This document shows positions 1 to 5,751 of a stretch of DNA of 12,102 nucleotides, piece after piece; the stretch's first letter is position 1, and each line of letters begins with the position of its first letter. Position numbers and translations under genes: made by a program. The DNA comes from Eubacteriales bacterium. Its GTDB lineage: Bacteria; Bacillota; Clostridia; Peptostreptococcales; Anaerovoracaceae. The stretch covers positions 3,506 through 15,607 of the forward strand of contig JAQUXD010000029.1 in assembly GCA_028692535.1 (NCBI GenBank), given 5' to 3'. Under the pieces are notes generated by a model, which searched no databases, was not told the origin of the DNA, and saw only the letters and a program-made list of their open reading frames with translations.

Positions 1-99
1 AATCTTGACTTCGACCTGATCTCTTTTAAGCTTCAGGTCTGCCAGGGCCAGTTCGACGGCGATGTCGACACTGTCGCCCCATTTTTCCGCATATTTCAT
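1..99 (-). CDS. jag: Jag/KhpB RNA-binding protein, N-terminal fragment (cut by window edge)
   Basis: Only the first 33 codons are in the window; the gene continues past the left edge. The visible residues begin MKYAEKWGDSVDIAVELALA and go on with a charged stretch, which fits the N-terminal Jag_N domain (a short beta-alpha fold of the type 'V..A...AL..L......V.V'). The KH and R3H RNA-binding domains expected in this family would lie outside the window. The start ATG (97-99) has a GGAGG ribosome binding site about 6 bases upstream. It follows yidC by 24 bases on the same strand, the usual yidC-jag order, so it is probably co-transcribed with rpmH-rnpA-yidD-yidC. In the Bacillota the family (KhpB/EloR) acts in cell-elongation control and small-RNA binding with KhpA. 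The identification rests on a short fragment plus strong synteny. Confidence 0.8.
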   Translation of the reverse strand, partial: MKYAEKWGDSVDIAVELALADLKLKRDQVEVKI

Positions 100-123
100 G
101 ATTGTCCTCCGAAGACAGTTGAT

Positions 124-828
124 TTACTTTTTCTTTTTCATTGCCTGCTCTACCTCTACACGCAGGCGTTGTTTTTCTTTTTGCTTGTTCAGGAAAAACG
201 TCTGAACGATCATCAGTCCGTTTCCGACTGCCCAGTACAACGCCAGACCCGACGGGAACGTTCTACCCATCATAAATATCATGATCGGGAAGAAGTATTT
301 CATTCCGGACATCATGTTGTTGGCGTCGCTGGGTGTAGCTCCCATCGTCTGAGAATAGGTGAAAAATGTACTCAGCCCTGCTGCGATGGGCAGGATCCAA
401 TTATCCGGTTGACTCAGATCCGGAACCCAGAGAAACGCTTCGTGCACAGCTACGATCATTTCGGGCTGAGTCATATAATCCAGCGGATTCCGTAAAAGGC
501 TGAAAAGGCCCATGATGATCGGCATTTGCACTAAAAGAGGCAGGCAACCGCTCATAGGATTGAATTTCTCCTTCGCATACAGCTCCTGCAGCTTTTTGTT
601 CATCGTTTCCTTGTCGTTCGCATAACGCGTCTGTATCTCTTTCAGCTTCGGCTGGATCTCAGCCATGGCTGCGGAACTCTTGATCTGCTTGGAGTACAGC
701 GGCAACATGCAGATCCTGACGATCACTGTCAGCAAAATGATGGACAGGCCGTAATTGTTTACAAATCCATAGATATAGGCGAGCAAGGAACCGATTGGTC
801 CGGCGAATATTCCGATAAGTGTATTCAT
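124..828 (-). CDS. yidC: YidC/Oxa1-family membrane protein insertase
   Basis: Inserts and folds inner-membrane proteins, alone or with the Sec translocon. The protein has 234 residues if translation begins at the ATG at 826-828, which has a GGAGG site just upstream; the frame is open for 56 more codons, but those run back through the end of yidD and lack a good site. The first membrane segments (about residues 10-40) include Arg38 in the VIVR motif, matching the conserved arginine of the hydrophilic groove. A charged cytoplasmic helical hairpin (about 45-85) follows, then further hydrophobic segments (about 93-110, 140-160, 175-215). The tail is strongly basic and ends KKKK, which suits ribosome contact. 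No lipobox cysteine is seen near the N-terminus, unlike Bacillus SpoIIIJ; this short form is common in clostridia. It lies between yidD and jag. Confidence 0.95.
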   Translation of the reverse strand: MNTLIGIFAGPIGSLLAYIYGFVNNYGLSIILLTVIVRICMLPLYSKQIKSSAAMAEIQPKLKEIQTRYANDKETMNKKLQELYAKEKFNPMSGCLPLLVQMPIIMGLFSLLRNPLDYMTQPEMIVAVHEAFLWVPDLSQPDNWILPIAAGLSTFFTYSQTMGATPSDANNMMSGMKYFFPIMIFMMGRTFPSGLALYWAVGNGLMIVQTFFLNKQKEKQRLRVEVEQAMKKKK

Positions 829-862
829 TGTTCCTCCGATGTTGCTTCTTTCGTGAAGCTTT

Positions 863-1072
863 TTATGGCAGCGGATCGTATCCGCCCGGATTCCAGGGAT
901 GACAGCGCAAGACCCTTTTGATTCCCAGCCGGCTTCCTTTGATGGCCCCGTATTTGATGACAGCCTCTTTAAAGTACGCCGAGCAGGTCGGCTCAAAGCG
1001 GCAGGTCTTGGGCAGGAAGGGGGAAATCATTCTCTGGTAAATGTTAATAAACAAAACAATCAGTTTCTTCAT
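863..1072 (-). CDS. yidD: YidD, membrane-protein insertion efficiency factor
   Basis: A 69-residue protein of the YidD (DUF37) family, implicated in efficient insertion of membrane proteins by YidC. The family signature is clear: a short hydrophobic/amphipathic N-terminus (MKKLIVLFINIYQRMISPFL), then the cysteine motif CRFEPTCSAY at about residues 24-33, a GAIKGSRLG segment, and the C-terminal RCHPWNPGGYDPLP. All the conserved Cys, Pro and Gly positions I know for this family are present, and the length is typical. The start ATG lies 4 bases after the rnpA stop codon with no strong ribosome binding site of its own, so translation is probably coupled to rnpA. The yidC start follows 34 bases after its stop. 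Confidence 0.95.
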   Translation of the reverse strand: MKKLIVLFINIYQRMISPFLPKTCRFEPTCSAYFKEAVIKYGAIKGSRLGIKRVLRCHPWNPGGYDPLP

Positions 1073-1076
1073 AACA

Positions 1077-1412
1077 TCACTTAATGATCCCGGCTCTTTT
1101 GATTGCGGCTTCCATTGCTTTTTTCACATCCGCACATTTCGAATCCAAAATGGTCTGTCGAGCGATAAAGATGAAATCCCACCCCGGAGGAATTTGATTC
1201 TCCAACTGACGGTAGCTTTCTTTCATCAAACGTCTGGCCCGATTTCTCTGTACGCTTTTTCCGACTTTTTTGCTGGCCAGAAAAGCCTTTCTGCTGTAGG
1301 GAAGATGATTTTTTCTGTAAAAGACCACAACGAATTTACTCGCTACCGATCGCTCTCTCCTGTAGATATTGGTGAAATCCTCTTTTTTTCTGAGCACATC
1401 GGCCTTTAACAT
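1077..1412 (-). CDS. rnpA: Ribonuclease P protein component
   Basis: Protein subunit of RNase P; it helps the RNase P RNA bind pre-tRNA and remove 5' leaders. The protein has 111 residues, a normal length. The diagnostic RNR motif is present as GKSVQRNRARRLMKE (about residues 51-65, with Arg56-Asn57-Arg58 at its core), preceded by the basic KK at 48-49, with FVVVFY (about 27-32) and DFIFIAR (79-85) as strands of the family's fold. The ATG at 1410-1412 has an AGGAAG ribosome binding site 7 bases upstream. It lies 52 bases downstream of rpmH, and a terminator-like hairpin (1442-1463) sits in that gap, so rnpA expression is probably lower than that of rpmH. The TGA stop is 4 bases before the yidD start. 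Confidence 0.96.
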   Translation of the reverse strand: MLKADVLRKKEDFTNIYRRERSVASKFVVVFYRKNHLPYSRKAFLASKKVGKSVQRNRARRLMKESYRQLENQIPPGWDFIFIARQTILDSKCADVKKAMEAAIKRAGIIK

Positions 1413-1441
1413 TCGTTCACTTCCTGAAGGGTTCCATTAGC

Positions 1442-1463
1442 AAAAAGACCACGAAACGCGGCC
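1442..1463 (-). terminator. Terminator-like hairpin (attenuator) between rpmH and rnpA
   Basis: Read on the minus strand, starting one base after the rpmH stop codon, GGCCGCG (1463-1457) can pair with CGTGGTC (1453-1447) across a three-base TTT loop. This gives a 7-bp stem with two G-T wobbles, followed directly by TTTTT (1446-1442). A GC-rich stem with a T-run is the form of a rho-independent terminator. Because rnpA follows without a visible new promoter, the likely role is partial termination, giving excess L34 mRNA over RNase P protein mRNA. The stem and T-run are seen; the partial-termination role is inferred. Confidence 0.6.
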
Positions 1464-1464
1464 T

Positions 1465-1599
1465 TTATGCAGAAAGAGATTTTCTTCCTTTTAACCTTCT
1501 TCTCTTCAGTACATTTCTTCCGTTTTTCGTACTCATTCTTTTTCTGAAGCCATGCTCTTTGCTTCTTTGACGCTTCTTGGGCTGATAGGTCATTTTCAT
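1465..1599 (-). CDS. rpmH: Ribosomal protein L34 (bL34)
   Basis: A 44-residue, extremely basic large-subunit ribosomal protein. The translation begins MKMTYQPKKRQRSKEHGFRK and continues with the RM.TKNGRNVL and RRRLKGRK blocks, ending SLSA, a near-consensus bL34 of full family length. The start ATG (1597-1599) follows an AAAGGAGGAG ribosome binding site on the minus strand. A second in-frame ATG lies two codons downstream (1591-1593), but the site spacing and the usual MKMTYQP or MKRTYQP start favour the first. The gene is the first of the rpmH-rnpA-yidD-yidC-jag operon and sits about 45 bases behind a perfect-consensus promoter (1650-1678). Its neighbour upstream on the same strand is recF, an unusual order because rpmH normally points away from dnaA. 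Confidence 0.97.
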   Translation of the reverse strand: MKMTYQPKKRQRSKEHGFRKRMSTKNGRNVLKRRRLKGRKSLSA

Positions 1600-1649
1600 T
1601 TCGCTTCTCCTCCTTTCTTCTTCATTATTTCTATGCAATCGCAACGGTC

Positions 1650-1678
1650 ATTATATAATTTTCGGCAATTTATGTCAA
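1650..1678 (-). promoter_or_regulatory. Consensus housekeeping promoter of the rpmH operon
   Basis: On the minus strand TTGACA (1678-1673) and TATAAT (1655-1650) are separated by exactly 17 bases: a perfect match to the vegetative sigma-factor consensus in both hexamers and spacing. The expected start point is near 1643, giving a leader of about 44 bases before rpmH. The -35 box is made of the last two sense codons of recF (TTG ACA, followed by TAA), so the promoter overlaps the recF 3' end. This strength suits a ribosomal-protein gene. Confidence 0.9.
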
Positions 1679-2782
1679 CCTTTTTACATGCCCGCTGTGA
1701 ATGTCAAAAACTTTCCCTTCGGGCAGTCGCCGAAGGATTTCCTCTTCAATTCCGGTCGCTGTGATAAATACCTGCACGTCTTTCATTGCCTCAATCAGAA
1801 ATGTCTGTCTCCCTTCGTCCAGTTCCGACAGTACATCATCCAACAACAAAACGGCGTTTTTTCCGGTTTCCTGACGAATCAGACTTATTTCTGCCAGCTT
1901 CATGGCTAATGCCGCGGTACGTTGCTGTCCCTGAGAACCGAACTGTCTTATGTCTGTTCCGTTTACCGAAATTGCAAGATCGTCCTTGTGGGGACCGGAC
2001 ACGGTATAGCCTCTATAATAGTCCTTTTCCCTGTTTTTTCTCAACAGAGAAAGAACATCTTCCTTGTCCGTTTCTTTGTCCTTTGTTTCCCCTTTCAAAA
2101 AATCCCCTTCGTACATTATTTCCAGGGTTTCTTTGCCTTCGGAAATCGTATGGTGGATCTTCTGGCTGATTTCCTTCAACCGCTTGACGAAATCTCTTCT
2201 TTCCCGGGTAAGACGCAGTCCGTACTCAGCCAGGGCTTCGTCGTAGGTTCCCAAAAGCGAATCTTCTCTTCTCTGTATCCGAAGAAGTGCGTTGCGCTGT
2301 TTCAATACCCTTTTATATTGTCCGAGGGTACTATAGTATATTGGCTTCAGCTGGCAAAGTTCTCTGTCCAAAAAGCGTCTTCTGTTCTCGGGCCCCTCTT
2401 TGATGATCCGAAGATCTTCCGGAGAAAAAACCACAATGTATACTTCTTCCAGCAATTCCATGCTCCGCTCCAGTTTAATTCCCTGTACGCGGATGATCTT
2501 TCCTTCTTTTCTGTAGATAATCTCGATCTCTTTTTCTGTATCTGCCTCTTCCGAATCGCAAACGACAGCCCGTATCCGGGCAAAAGCTTTTTCAAAGCCT
2601 ATCATATCCGAATCCTTGTTGGTGCGAAAAGACTTTCCGAGACCCATAATAAAAAGACTTTCGAGCAGGTTTGTTTTTCCCTGAGCATTTTCTCCGAGAA
2701 AAATATTGATTTTCTCGTCAAAAGAAACATGCTCCTCTTCGTAGTTTCTGAAATTGTTGAGGAATATTTCTTTAAAATACAT
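1670..2782 (-). CDS. recF: DNA replication and repair protein RecF
   Basis: An SMC-like ATPase that binds DNA gaps and helps load RecA with RecO and RecR. The protein has 370 residues, the family's usual length. The N-terminus MYFKEIFLNNFRNYEE is typical ('LNNFRNY'). Walker A is GENAQGKTN (residues 30-38), the ABC signature is SQGQQR (283-288), Walker B is VLLLDDV (311-317), and the following SELD (319-322) is the D-loop; SGPHKDDL (262-269) is another RecF hallmark. The start lies 3 bases after the dnaN stop with AAGGA immediately before the ATG, so translation is likely coupled to dnaN. No terminator is seen after recF; its last codons form part of the rpmH promoter. The small S4-domain gene often found between dnaN and recF is missing here. 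Confidence 0.97.
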   Translation of the reverse strand: MYFKEIFLNNFRNYEEEHVSFDEKINIFLGENAQGKTNLLESLFIMGLGKSFRTNKDSDMIGFEKAFARIRAVVCDSEEADTEKEIEIIYRKEGKIIRVQGIKLERSMELLEEVYIVVFSPEDLRIIKEGPENRRRFLDRELCQLKPIYYSTLGQYKRVLKQRNALLRIQRREDSLLGTYDEALAEYGLRLTRERRDFVKRLKEISQKIHHTISEGKETLEIMYEGDFLKGETKDKETDKEDVLSLLRKNREKDYYRGYTVSGPHKDDLAISVNGTDIRQFGSQGQQRTAALAMKLAEISLIRQETGKNAVLLLDDVLSELDEGRQTFLIEAMKDVQVFITATGIEEEILRRLPEGKVFDIHSGHVKRLT

Positions 2783-2785
2783 TCC

Positions 2786-3895
2786 TTAGTTCGCCGCGAT
2801 TCTCACAGGAAGAACCAGATATAAAAATGCATTCCCCTCCAAAGGCTTGATCAGGCAGGGGCTTGTGCTGCTGGTCATTTCAAAAACGATCTCTTCTTCC
2901 TCCAGGGCTTTAAGCACATCGGCTATATATTTTGAATTAAAGCCGATCACCAGCTCTTCTCCTTCTGTTTCACAGGAGATCTTTTCTCTTACGTTCCCCT
3001 CTTCACTTCTGGAGGTGATTTCCATGAACCCTTCTTCAATATGTACTTTTATGAGGTTGTTCTTTCCTTCTTTTGCCAAAAGGGACGCTCTTTCAATACT
3101 GTTGAGCATTTCTCCGCGTTCCAAAACACATCTTGTTTTGTAATTCTTCGGAATAATGTCTGCGTATTTAATAAAATCCCCTTCCATCAAACGGCTGATC
3201 ACCCGTGTGTCTGCGGTTTTGATCTCCATTTTCTTTTCATCCAACAGGATTGTTATTTTTTCTTCTTGTATGCTTTCGCTGATCAGCTTGCTGATTTCAT
3301 TTAATATCCTTGCCGGAACAACGATATTTCTGCTTGCCGTTTCTCCGACTGCTTCCGTAGCGACGGCCATTCGAAAGCCGTCCAGCGCTGCCATGACCAA
3401 TTCGTTTTCTTTCATCTCCAAAAGACAGCCTGTCAATATCCCTTTCTTCTCGTCTATGCTGGCGGAAAAAGTTGTTTTTTTAATAAGTTCTTTTAAAGCC
3501 TCTCTTTGAATAAACAAACTTTCTTCTTCTTTGACAGTTCCGATTGAAGGAAATTCGTCTGCCGGAAGCGCAACGATTGAAAAGTCGGAAGAAAGACAGG
3601 AAATACCGAGATTGTTTTTATCGTCCAGTTCCGCTTTGATGGGCGCGTTGGGAAGGCGGCGTATAATGTCCCCGAAAAGCTTTGCCGAAACAACAACAGA
3701 CCCGTCTTCCGCATCAGACACTTCCATTGTTGTTTCAATGCTCAGATCCAGATCGGAAGCCGTCAGGATCAGTCGATTGTTTTTAACCGTCATCAGGATC
3801 CCTTTTAAAATGGGAATGGTTGTTCTTGTAGAGACAGCTTTTGAAACAGTATTAAGAGCTTTGGAAAGGGCGAGCTGAGAGCAAATGAATTTCAT
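2786..3895 (-). CDS. dnaN: DNA polymerase III sliding clamp, beta subunit
   Basis: The homodimeric ring that tethers the replicative polymerase to DNA and docks many replication and repair proteins. The protein has 369 residues, within the normal 366-380 range for three repeated clamp domains of about 120 residues each. Visible hallmarks are the N-terminus MKFICSQLALSKALNTVSKA with TTIPIL soon after, TASDLDLSIE (about 45-54), the ADEFPSI segment near residue 113, ALDGFRMA in the middle domain, and the C-terminal FLYLVLPVRI, which contributes to the clamp pocket. The ATG (3893-3895) has an AAGGAGAT site 5-6 bases upstream. It follows dnaA with a 154-base gap that holds the unwinding part of the origin; recF follows 3 bases after its stop. 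Confidence 0.98.
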   Translation of the reverse strand: MKFICSQLALSKALNTVSKAVSTRTTIPILKGILMTVKNNRLILTASDLDLSIETTMEVSDAEDGSVVVSAKLFGDIIRRLPNAPIKAELDDKNNLGISCLSSDFSIVALPADEFPSIGTVKEEESLFIQREALKELIKKTTFSASIDEKKGILTGCLLEMKENELVMAALDGFRMAVATEAVGETASRNIVVPARILNEISKLISESIQEEKITILLDEKKMEIKTADTRVISRLMEGDFIKYADIIPKNYKTRCVLERGEMLNSIERASLLAKEGKNNLIKVHIEEGFMEITSRSEEGNVREKISCETEGEELVIGFNSKYIADVLKALEEEEIVFEMTSSTSPCLIKPLEGNAFLYLVLPVRIAAN

Positions 3896-3907
3896 GACGG
3901 ATCTCCT

Positions 3908-3954
3908 TTTTTATAAATTATTTTAGTAGTTGCAGTAGTAGGGCCTGTGGAAAA
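3908..3954. other. Putative origin-unwinding element: AT-rich run, DnaA-trios, GC spacer, DnaA box
   Basis: From right to left on the plus strand: a DnaA box TGTGGAAAA (3946-3954, reverse complement TTTTCCACA); a four-base GC spacer GGCC (3942-3945); six in-phase trinucleotides TAG TAG TTG CAG TAG TAG (3924-3941); and an almost pure A/T run (3908-3923). This is the order described for the basal unwinding system of Bacillus subtilis, where DnaA extends from a box onto repeated 3'-GAT-5' trinucleotides on one strand and opens the AT-rich DNA next to it. Position in the dnaA-dnaN gap also matches Bacillus. The right part of the AT run also holds the dnaN ribosome binding region. The motif is seen; the function is inferred. 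Confidence 0.75.
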
Positions 3955-4007
3955 GGGGAAAACCTTTCAAAATGTTGAAATTTCCTCAAAAAGGAGGAGT
4001 AACAAGC

Positions 4008-4049
4008 TGTTGATAAAGGTCCTTTTTTTGTGGGCTTGCCTGTGTATAA
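4008..4049. other. DnaA boxes just downstream of dnaA (origin right of the unwinding element)
   Basis: TGTTGATAA (4008-4016) differs by one base from the reverse consensus TGTGGATAA, and TGTGTATAA (4041-4049) also differs by one; the second touches the dnaA stop codon (4050-4052). The stretch CCTGTGTATAAC (4039-4050) is the exact reverse complement of a 12-mer on the other side of dnaA (5501-5512), which supports real DnaA binding sites at both. Together with the box at 3946 they form the half of the origin between dnaA and dnaN. An inverted repeat TTTCAA/TTGAAA (3965-3970 and 3975-3980) also lies in this gap; its role is unknown. Confidence 0.65.
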
Positions 4050-5384
4050 CTATTCGACCAGCAAGCGTTCGATATTGGCAACAGTCGAGCGAAGCTCCGC
4101 ATTGCTTTCCATTTCGCCGGCAATTTTTTCGTAGCTGTGCCGGATAGTCGTGTGGTCCCGCTGACCGAATTCCTCTCCGATCTTGGGAAGAGAATAATTG
4201 GTTTTTTCCCTTATCAAATAAATGGCGATTTGCCTTGGATAGGTGAAATTTCTTGCCCGTTTGGCAGATTCCATATCTCCCACCTTGATCCCGAAGAAAG
4301 AGGCTACGGTCTTTTTAATAAGAGAAGGGTTTAATTCCTTATTTTTAATAGTAAAAACTTCCTTCAGAACTTTTTTTGCAAATTCCTTGGTTATTTTTTC
4401 GTTGGTCAGACTGGCATGGGCGATGACCCGGGTAAAGGCGCCTTCCAACTCCCGGATGTTTGTTTGTATATTCTGGGCGATCACATCCAATACATCGTTG
4501 ATGTTTTCCGTAACGACGATCCCTTCGATTTCGGCTTTTTTCGTGAGAATCGCCATACGGGTCTCATAATCCGGCGCTTGAATATCCGCTACCATTCCCC
4601 AGGTGAAGCGGGAGCGAAGGCGTTCCGGAATATCTCCCAACTCCTTGGGCGGACGGTCGCTGGAAAACACGATCTGCTTTCCGGTATGGTAGAGCGTATC
4701 GAAGGTGTTGAACACTTCTTCTTCCGTGCTCTCCCGTCCCTGAACAAACTGAACATCGTCGAAAAGAAGAAGGTCGACGGTTCGGTATTTATTGCGAAAG
4801 GCTTCGTTTTTCTTCTCGCTGATGGCTTTGATCAATTCGTTTGTGAACATTTCCGAAGAAACATACAGCACTTTTCTCTTGGGATTGTTTGCCAGAACAA
4901 ATTGTCCGATGGCGTGCATCAGATGCGTTTTTCCCAGGCCCGCTTCCCCATATAAAAAGAGGGGATTGTATTCTTTGGAGTATCCCTCGGCAACAGCCAG
5001 GCAGACCGCGTGGGCCAGTCGATTGTTGCTTCCCACCACAAAATTATTGAAGTTGTATTTGGGATTCAAATACAATTCATCTGTGAAGGGGTTGGTGTAA
5101 GCGCCTTTTTCCTCGATATCTTCGGGCAGCATGATCACGGGCTTTAAGTCCATTTTAAAAGCCTGACGGATCGCTTCGGCAAGGACACTTTTGTAGCGGG
5201 TTTCGATATAGGAGATGAGCATATCTCCTCCCGCATAAGTGGATAAAAGAAGTTTGCCCTCTTTTTCGTTCACCCGTATGGGCTTCAGAGGAGCAAACCA
5301 GGTTTGCATGGAGACCGACGTAACGTTTTCTGCCAAAAGTTCCAGCACGGTTTCCCAGTTTTTATTGATTTCTGCCTTGGTCAT
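4050..5384 (-). CDS. dnaA: Chromosomal replication initiator protein DnaA
   Basis: Binds DnaA boxes, forms an ATP-dependent filament and opens the origin. With the start chosen at 5382-5384 the protein has 444 residues, close to the 446 of Bacillus. Domain I (about 1-85) includes NWETVLELL and the MQTWFAPL motif; domain II is short; the AAA+ domain III has LNPKYNFNNFVVGSNNRLAH (106-125), Walker A GEAGLGKTH (146-154), Walker B LLLFDD (205-210) and ERLRSRF (254-260); domain IV ends in the DNA-binding signature FGQRDHTT (406-413). The frame is open upstream to 5474, but that region contains the dnaA promoter (-10 at 5434-5439), so an mRNA from it cannot include those starts. The ribosome binding site is weak (GGATGTGGAT before the ATG). 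Genes dnaN and recF follow on the same strand. Confidence 0.97.
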   Translation of the reverse strand: MTKAEINKNWETVLELLAENVTSVSMQTWFAPLKPIRVNEKEGKLLLSTYAGGDMLISYIETRYKSVLAEAIRQAFKMDLKPVIMLPEDIEEKGAYTNPFTDELYLNPKYNFNNFVVGSNNRLAHAVCLAVAEGYSKEYNPLFLYGEAGLGKTHLMHAIGQFVLANNPKRKVLYVSSEMFTNELIKAISEKKNEAFRNKYRTVDLLLFDDVQFVQGRESTEEEVFNTFDTLYHTGKQIVFSSDRPPKELGDIPERLRSRFTWGMVADIQAPDYETRMAILTKKAEIEGIVVTENINDVLDVIAQNIQTNIRELEGAFTRVIAHASLTNEKITKEFAKKVLKEVFTIKNKELNPSLIKKTVASFFGIKVGDMESAKRARNFTYPRQIAIYLIREKTNYSLPKIGEEFGQRDHTTIRHSYEKIAGEMESNAELRSTVANIERLLVE

Positions 5385-5391
5385 ATCCACA
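5383..5391. promoter_or_regulatory. DnaA box-like site over the dnaA start codon
   Basis: ATATCCACA differs from the consensus TTATCCACA only at its first base. It spans the dnaA start codon (5382-5384) and the bases just upstream of it, downstream of the likely transcription start. If bound it could add to self-repression of dnaA. One near-match in an AT-rich region is weak evidence on its own; its place beside four other boxes makes it more credible. Confidence 0.4.
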
Positions 5392-5433
5392 TCCGATGTT
5401 TTTTCAAATTCCCTAAATGTATGGGTGCCTCTC

Positions 5434-5442
5434 ATTATAGCA
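5434..5442 (-). promoter_or_regulatory. dnaA promoter (extended -10)
   Basis: On the minus strand TGCTATAAT (5442-5434) is a perfect TATAAT with an upstream TGn extension. The -35 position (about 5457-5462, TTCCTG) is poor, as is common for extended -10 promoters. The expected start is near 5427, giving a leader of about 43 bases to the dnaA ATG at 5384. A DnaA box (5450-5458) lies inside the -35/-10 spacer region, so DnaA binding should compete with RNA polymerase, a direct route to self-repression. Confidence 0.75.
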
Positions 5443-5449
5443 AAAAAAG

Positions 5450-5523
5450 TTTTCCACAGGAATAGCGCGATCAAAAACCGTAATTATTGTTATTCCACAG
5501 GTTATACACAGGTTGTGTATAAC
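5450..5523. other. DnaA-box cluster upstream of dnaA (origin, promoter side)
   Basis: Four boxes lie in 73 bases: TTTTCCACA (5450-5458), TATTCCACA (5491-5499), TTATACACA (5502-5510) and, in reverse, TGTGTATAA (5514-5522). The first three are each followed by GG, giving a shared 11-base form TTWTMCACAGG with one deviation. Gene direction changes here (dnaA left, gyrB right), and the plus strand turns from pyrimidine-rich on the left to purine-rich on the right, as expected around an origin. This cluster probably corresponds to the box-rich regions upstream of dnaA in Bacillus, with strand opening in the dnaA-dnaN gap. Confidence 0.8.
5501..5523. repeat. Perfect inverted repeat of two DnaA boxes
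   Basis: GTTATACACA (5501-5510) and its exact reverse complement TGTGTATAAC (5514-5523) flank the three bases GGT. Each arm holds a nine-base DnaA box, so two DnaA molecules would face each other with 13 bases between equivalent box starts. Such head-to-head pairs could seed a filament or form a structured lead site; which one is not decidable here. Confidence 0.75.
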
Positions 5524-5620
5524 TTCTTCCCCAAAATGCCCAGCCCATAGATGTTGTGGTCACACATCTTTTTGCGTATCAGAAAGACAGGGAAACAAAA
5601 CAAAGTGAAAAGAAGAATAG

Positions 5621-5635
5621 CCAAAATAATTTTGG
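5621..5635. repeat. 15-base AT-rich palindrome in the origin region
   Basis: CCAAAAT (5621-5627) and ATTTTGG (5629-5635) are exact reverse complements around a single central A. It lies about 100 bases from the DnaA-box cluster. Symmetry of this kind suits a dimeric DNA-binding protein; no regulator can be named. Confidence 0.5.
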
Positions 5636-5669
5636 AAGGAAATTTACACAAGGGAAACGGCCTTTGGAA

Positions 5670-5690
5670 AACCCTTAAAAATCAAGGGTT
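5670..5690. repeat. 7-bp inverted repeat with 7-base loop
   Basis: AACCCTT (5670-5676) and AAGGGTT (5684-5690) pair perfectly around AAAAATC. Read on the minus strand the right-hand arm is followed by TTCC rather than a long T-run, so it is a poor terminator. It could be an operator or part of an RNA structure. Confidence 0.45.
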
Positions 5691-5718
5691 ATATGTACTT
5701 CTATTTTGCCGATAGCAA

Positions 5719-5751
5719 GCAAAAAACGGCGCGGAGAGCGATTTTTTTTGC
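5719..5751. terminator. Possible bidirectional terminator hairpin, orphan
   Basis: GCAAAAAA (5719-5726) pairs with TTTTTTGC (5744-5751), and inside it CGC (5730-5732) can pair with GCG (5738-5740) around GGAGA. An A-tract, inner GC stem and T-tract can serve as a terminator on either strand, although the inner stem is only 3 bp. No recognised gene ends here; the nearest unit would be the weak open frame ending at 5715 or an unseen transcript from the dnaA side. It could insulate gyrB from the origin. Confidence 0.4.

Noticed and set aside
124..996. Longer yidC start giving 290 residues
   Set aside because: The extra 56 residues overlap yidD, do not resemble a YidC N-terminus, and the ATG at 828 has a good GGAGG site.
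1922..2824. A 300-codon open frame on the plus strand opposite recF
   Set aside because: Phe- and Ser-rich translation with no ribosome binding site, opposite a clearly identified RecF; an antisense artefact.
3991..4020. AAGGAGGAG motif in the dnaA-dnaN gap as a ribosome binding site for a small plus-strand gene
   Set aside because: No start codon follows at a proper distance, and the plus-strand frame here runs into dnaA antisense.
4050..5474. Longer dnaA start giving 474 residues
   Set aside because: The extension covers the extended -10 promoter and a DnaA box; the 444-residue form matches the family's length and N-terminus.
5551..5715. 54-codon basic open frame between the origin and gyrB as a real gene
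   Set aside because: No ribosome binding site before its ATG and no family I recognise; kept only as part of a finding about the intergenic stretch.
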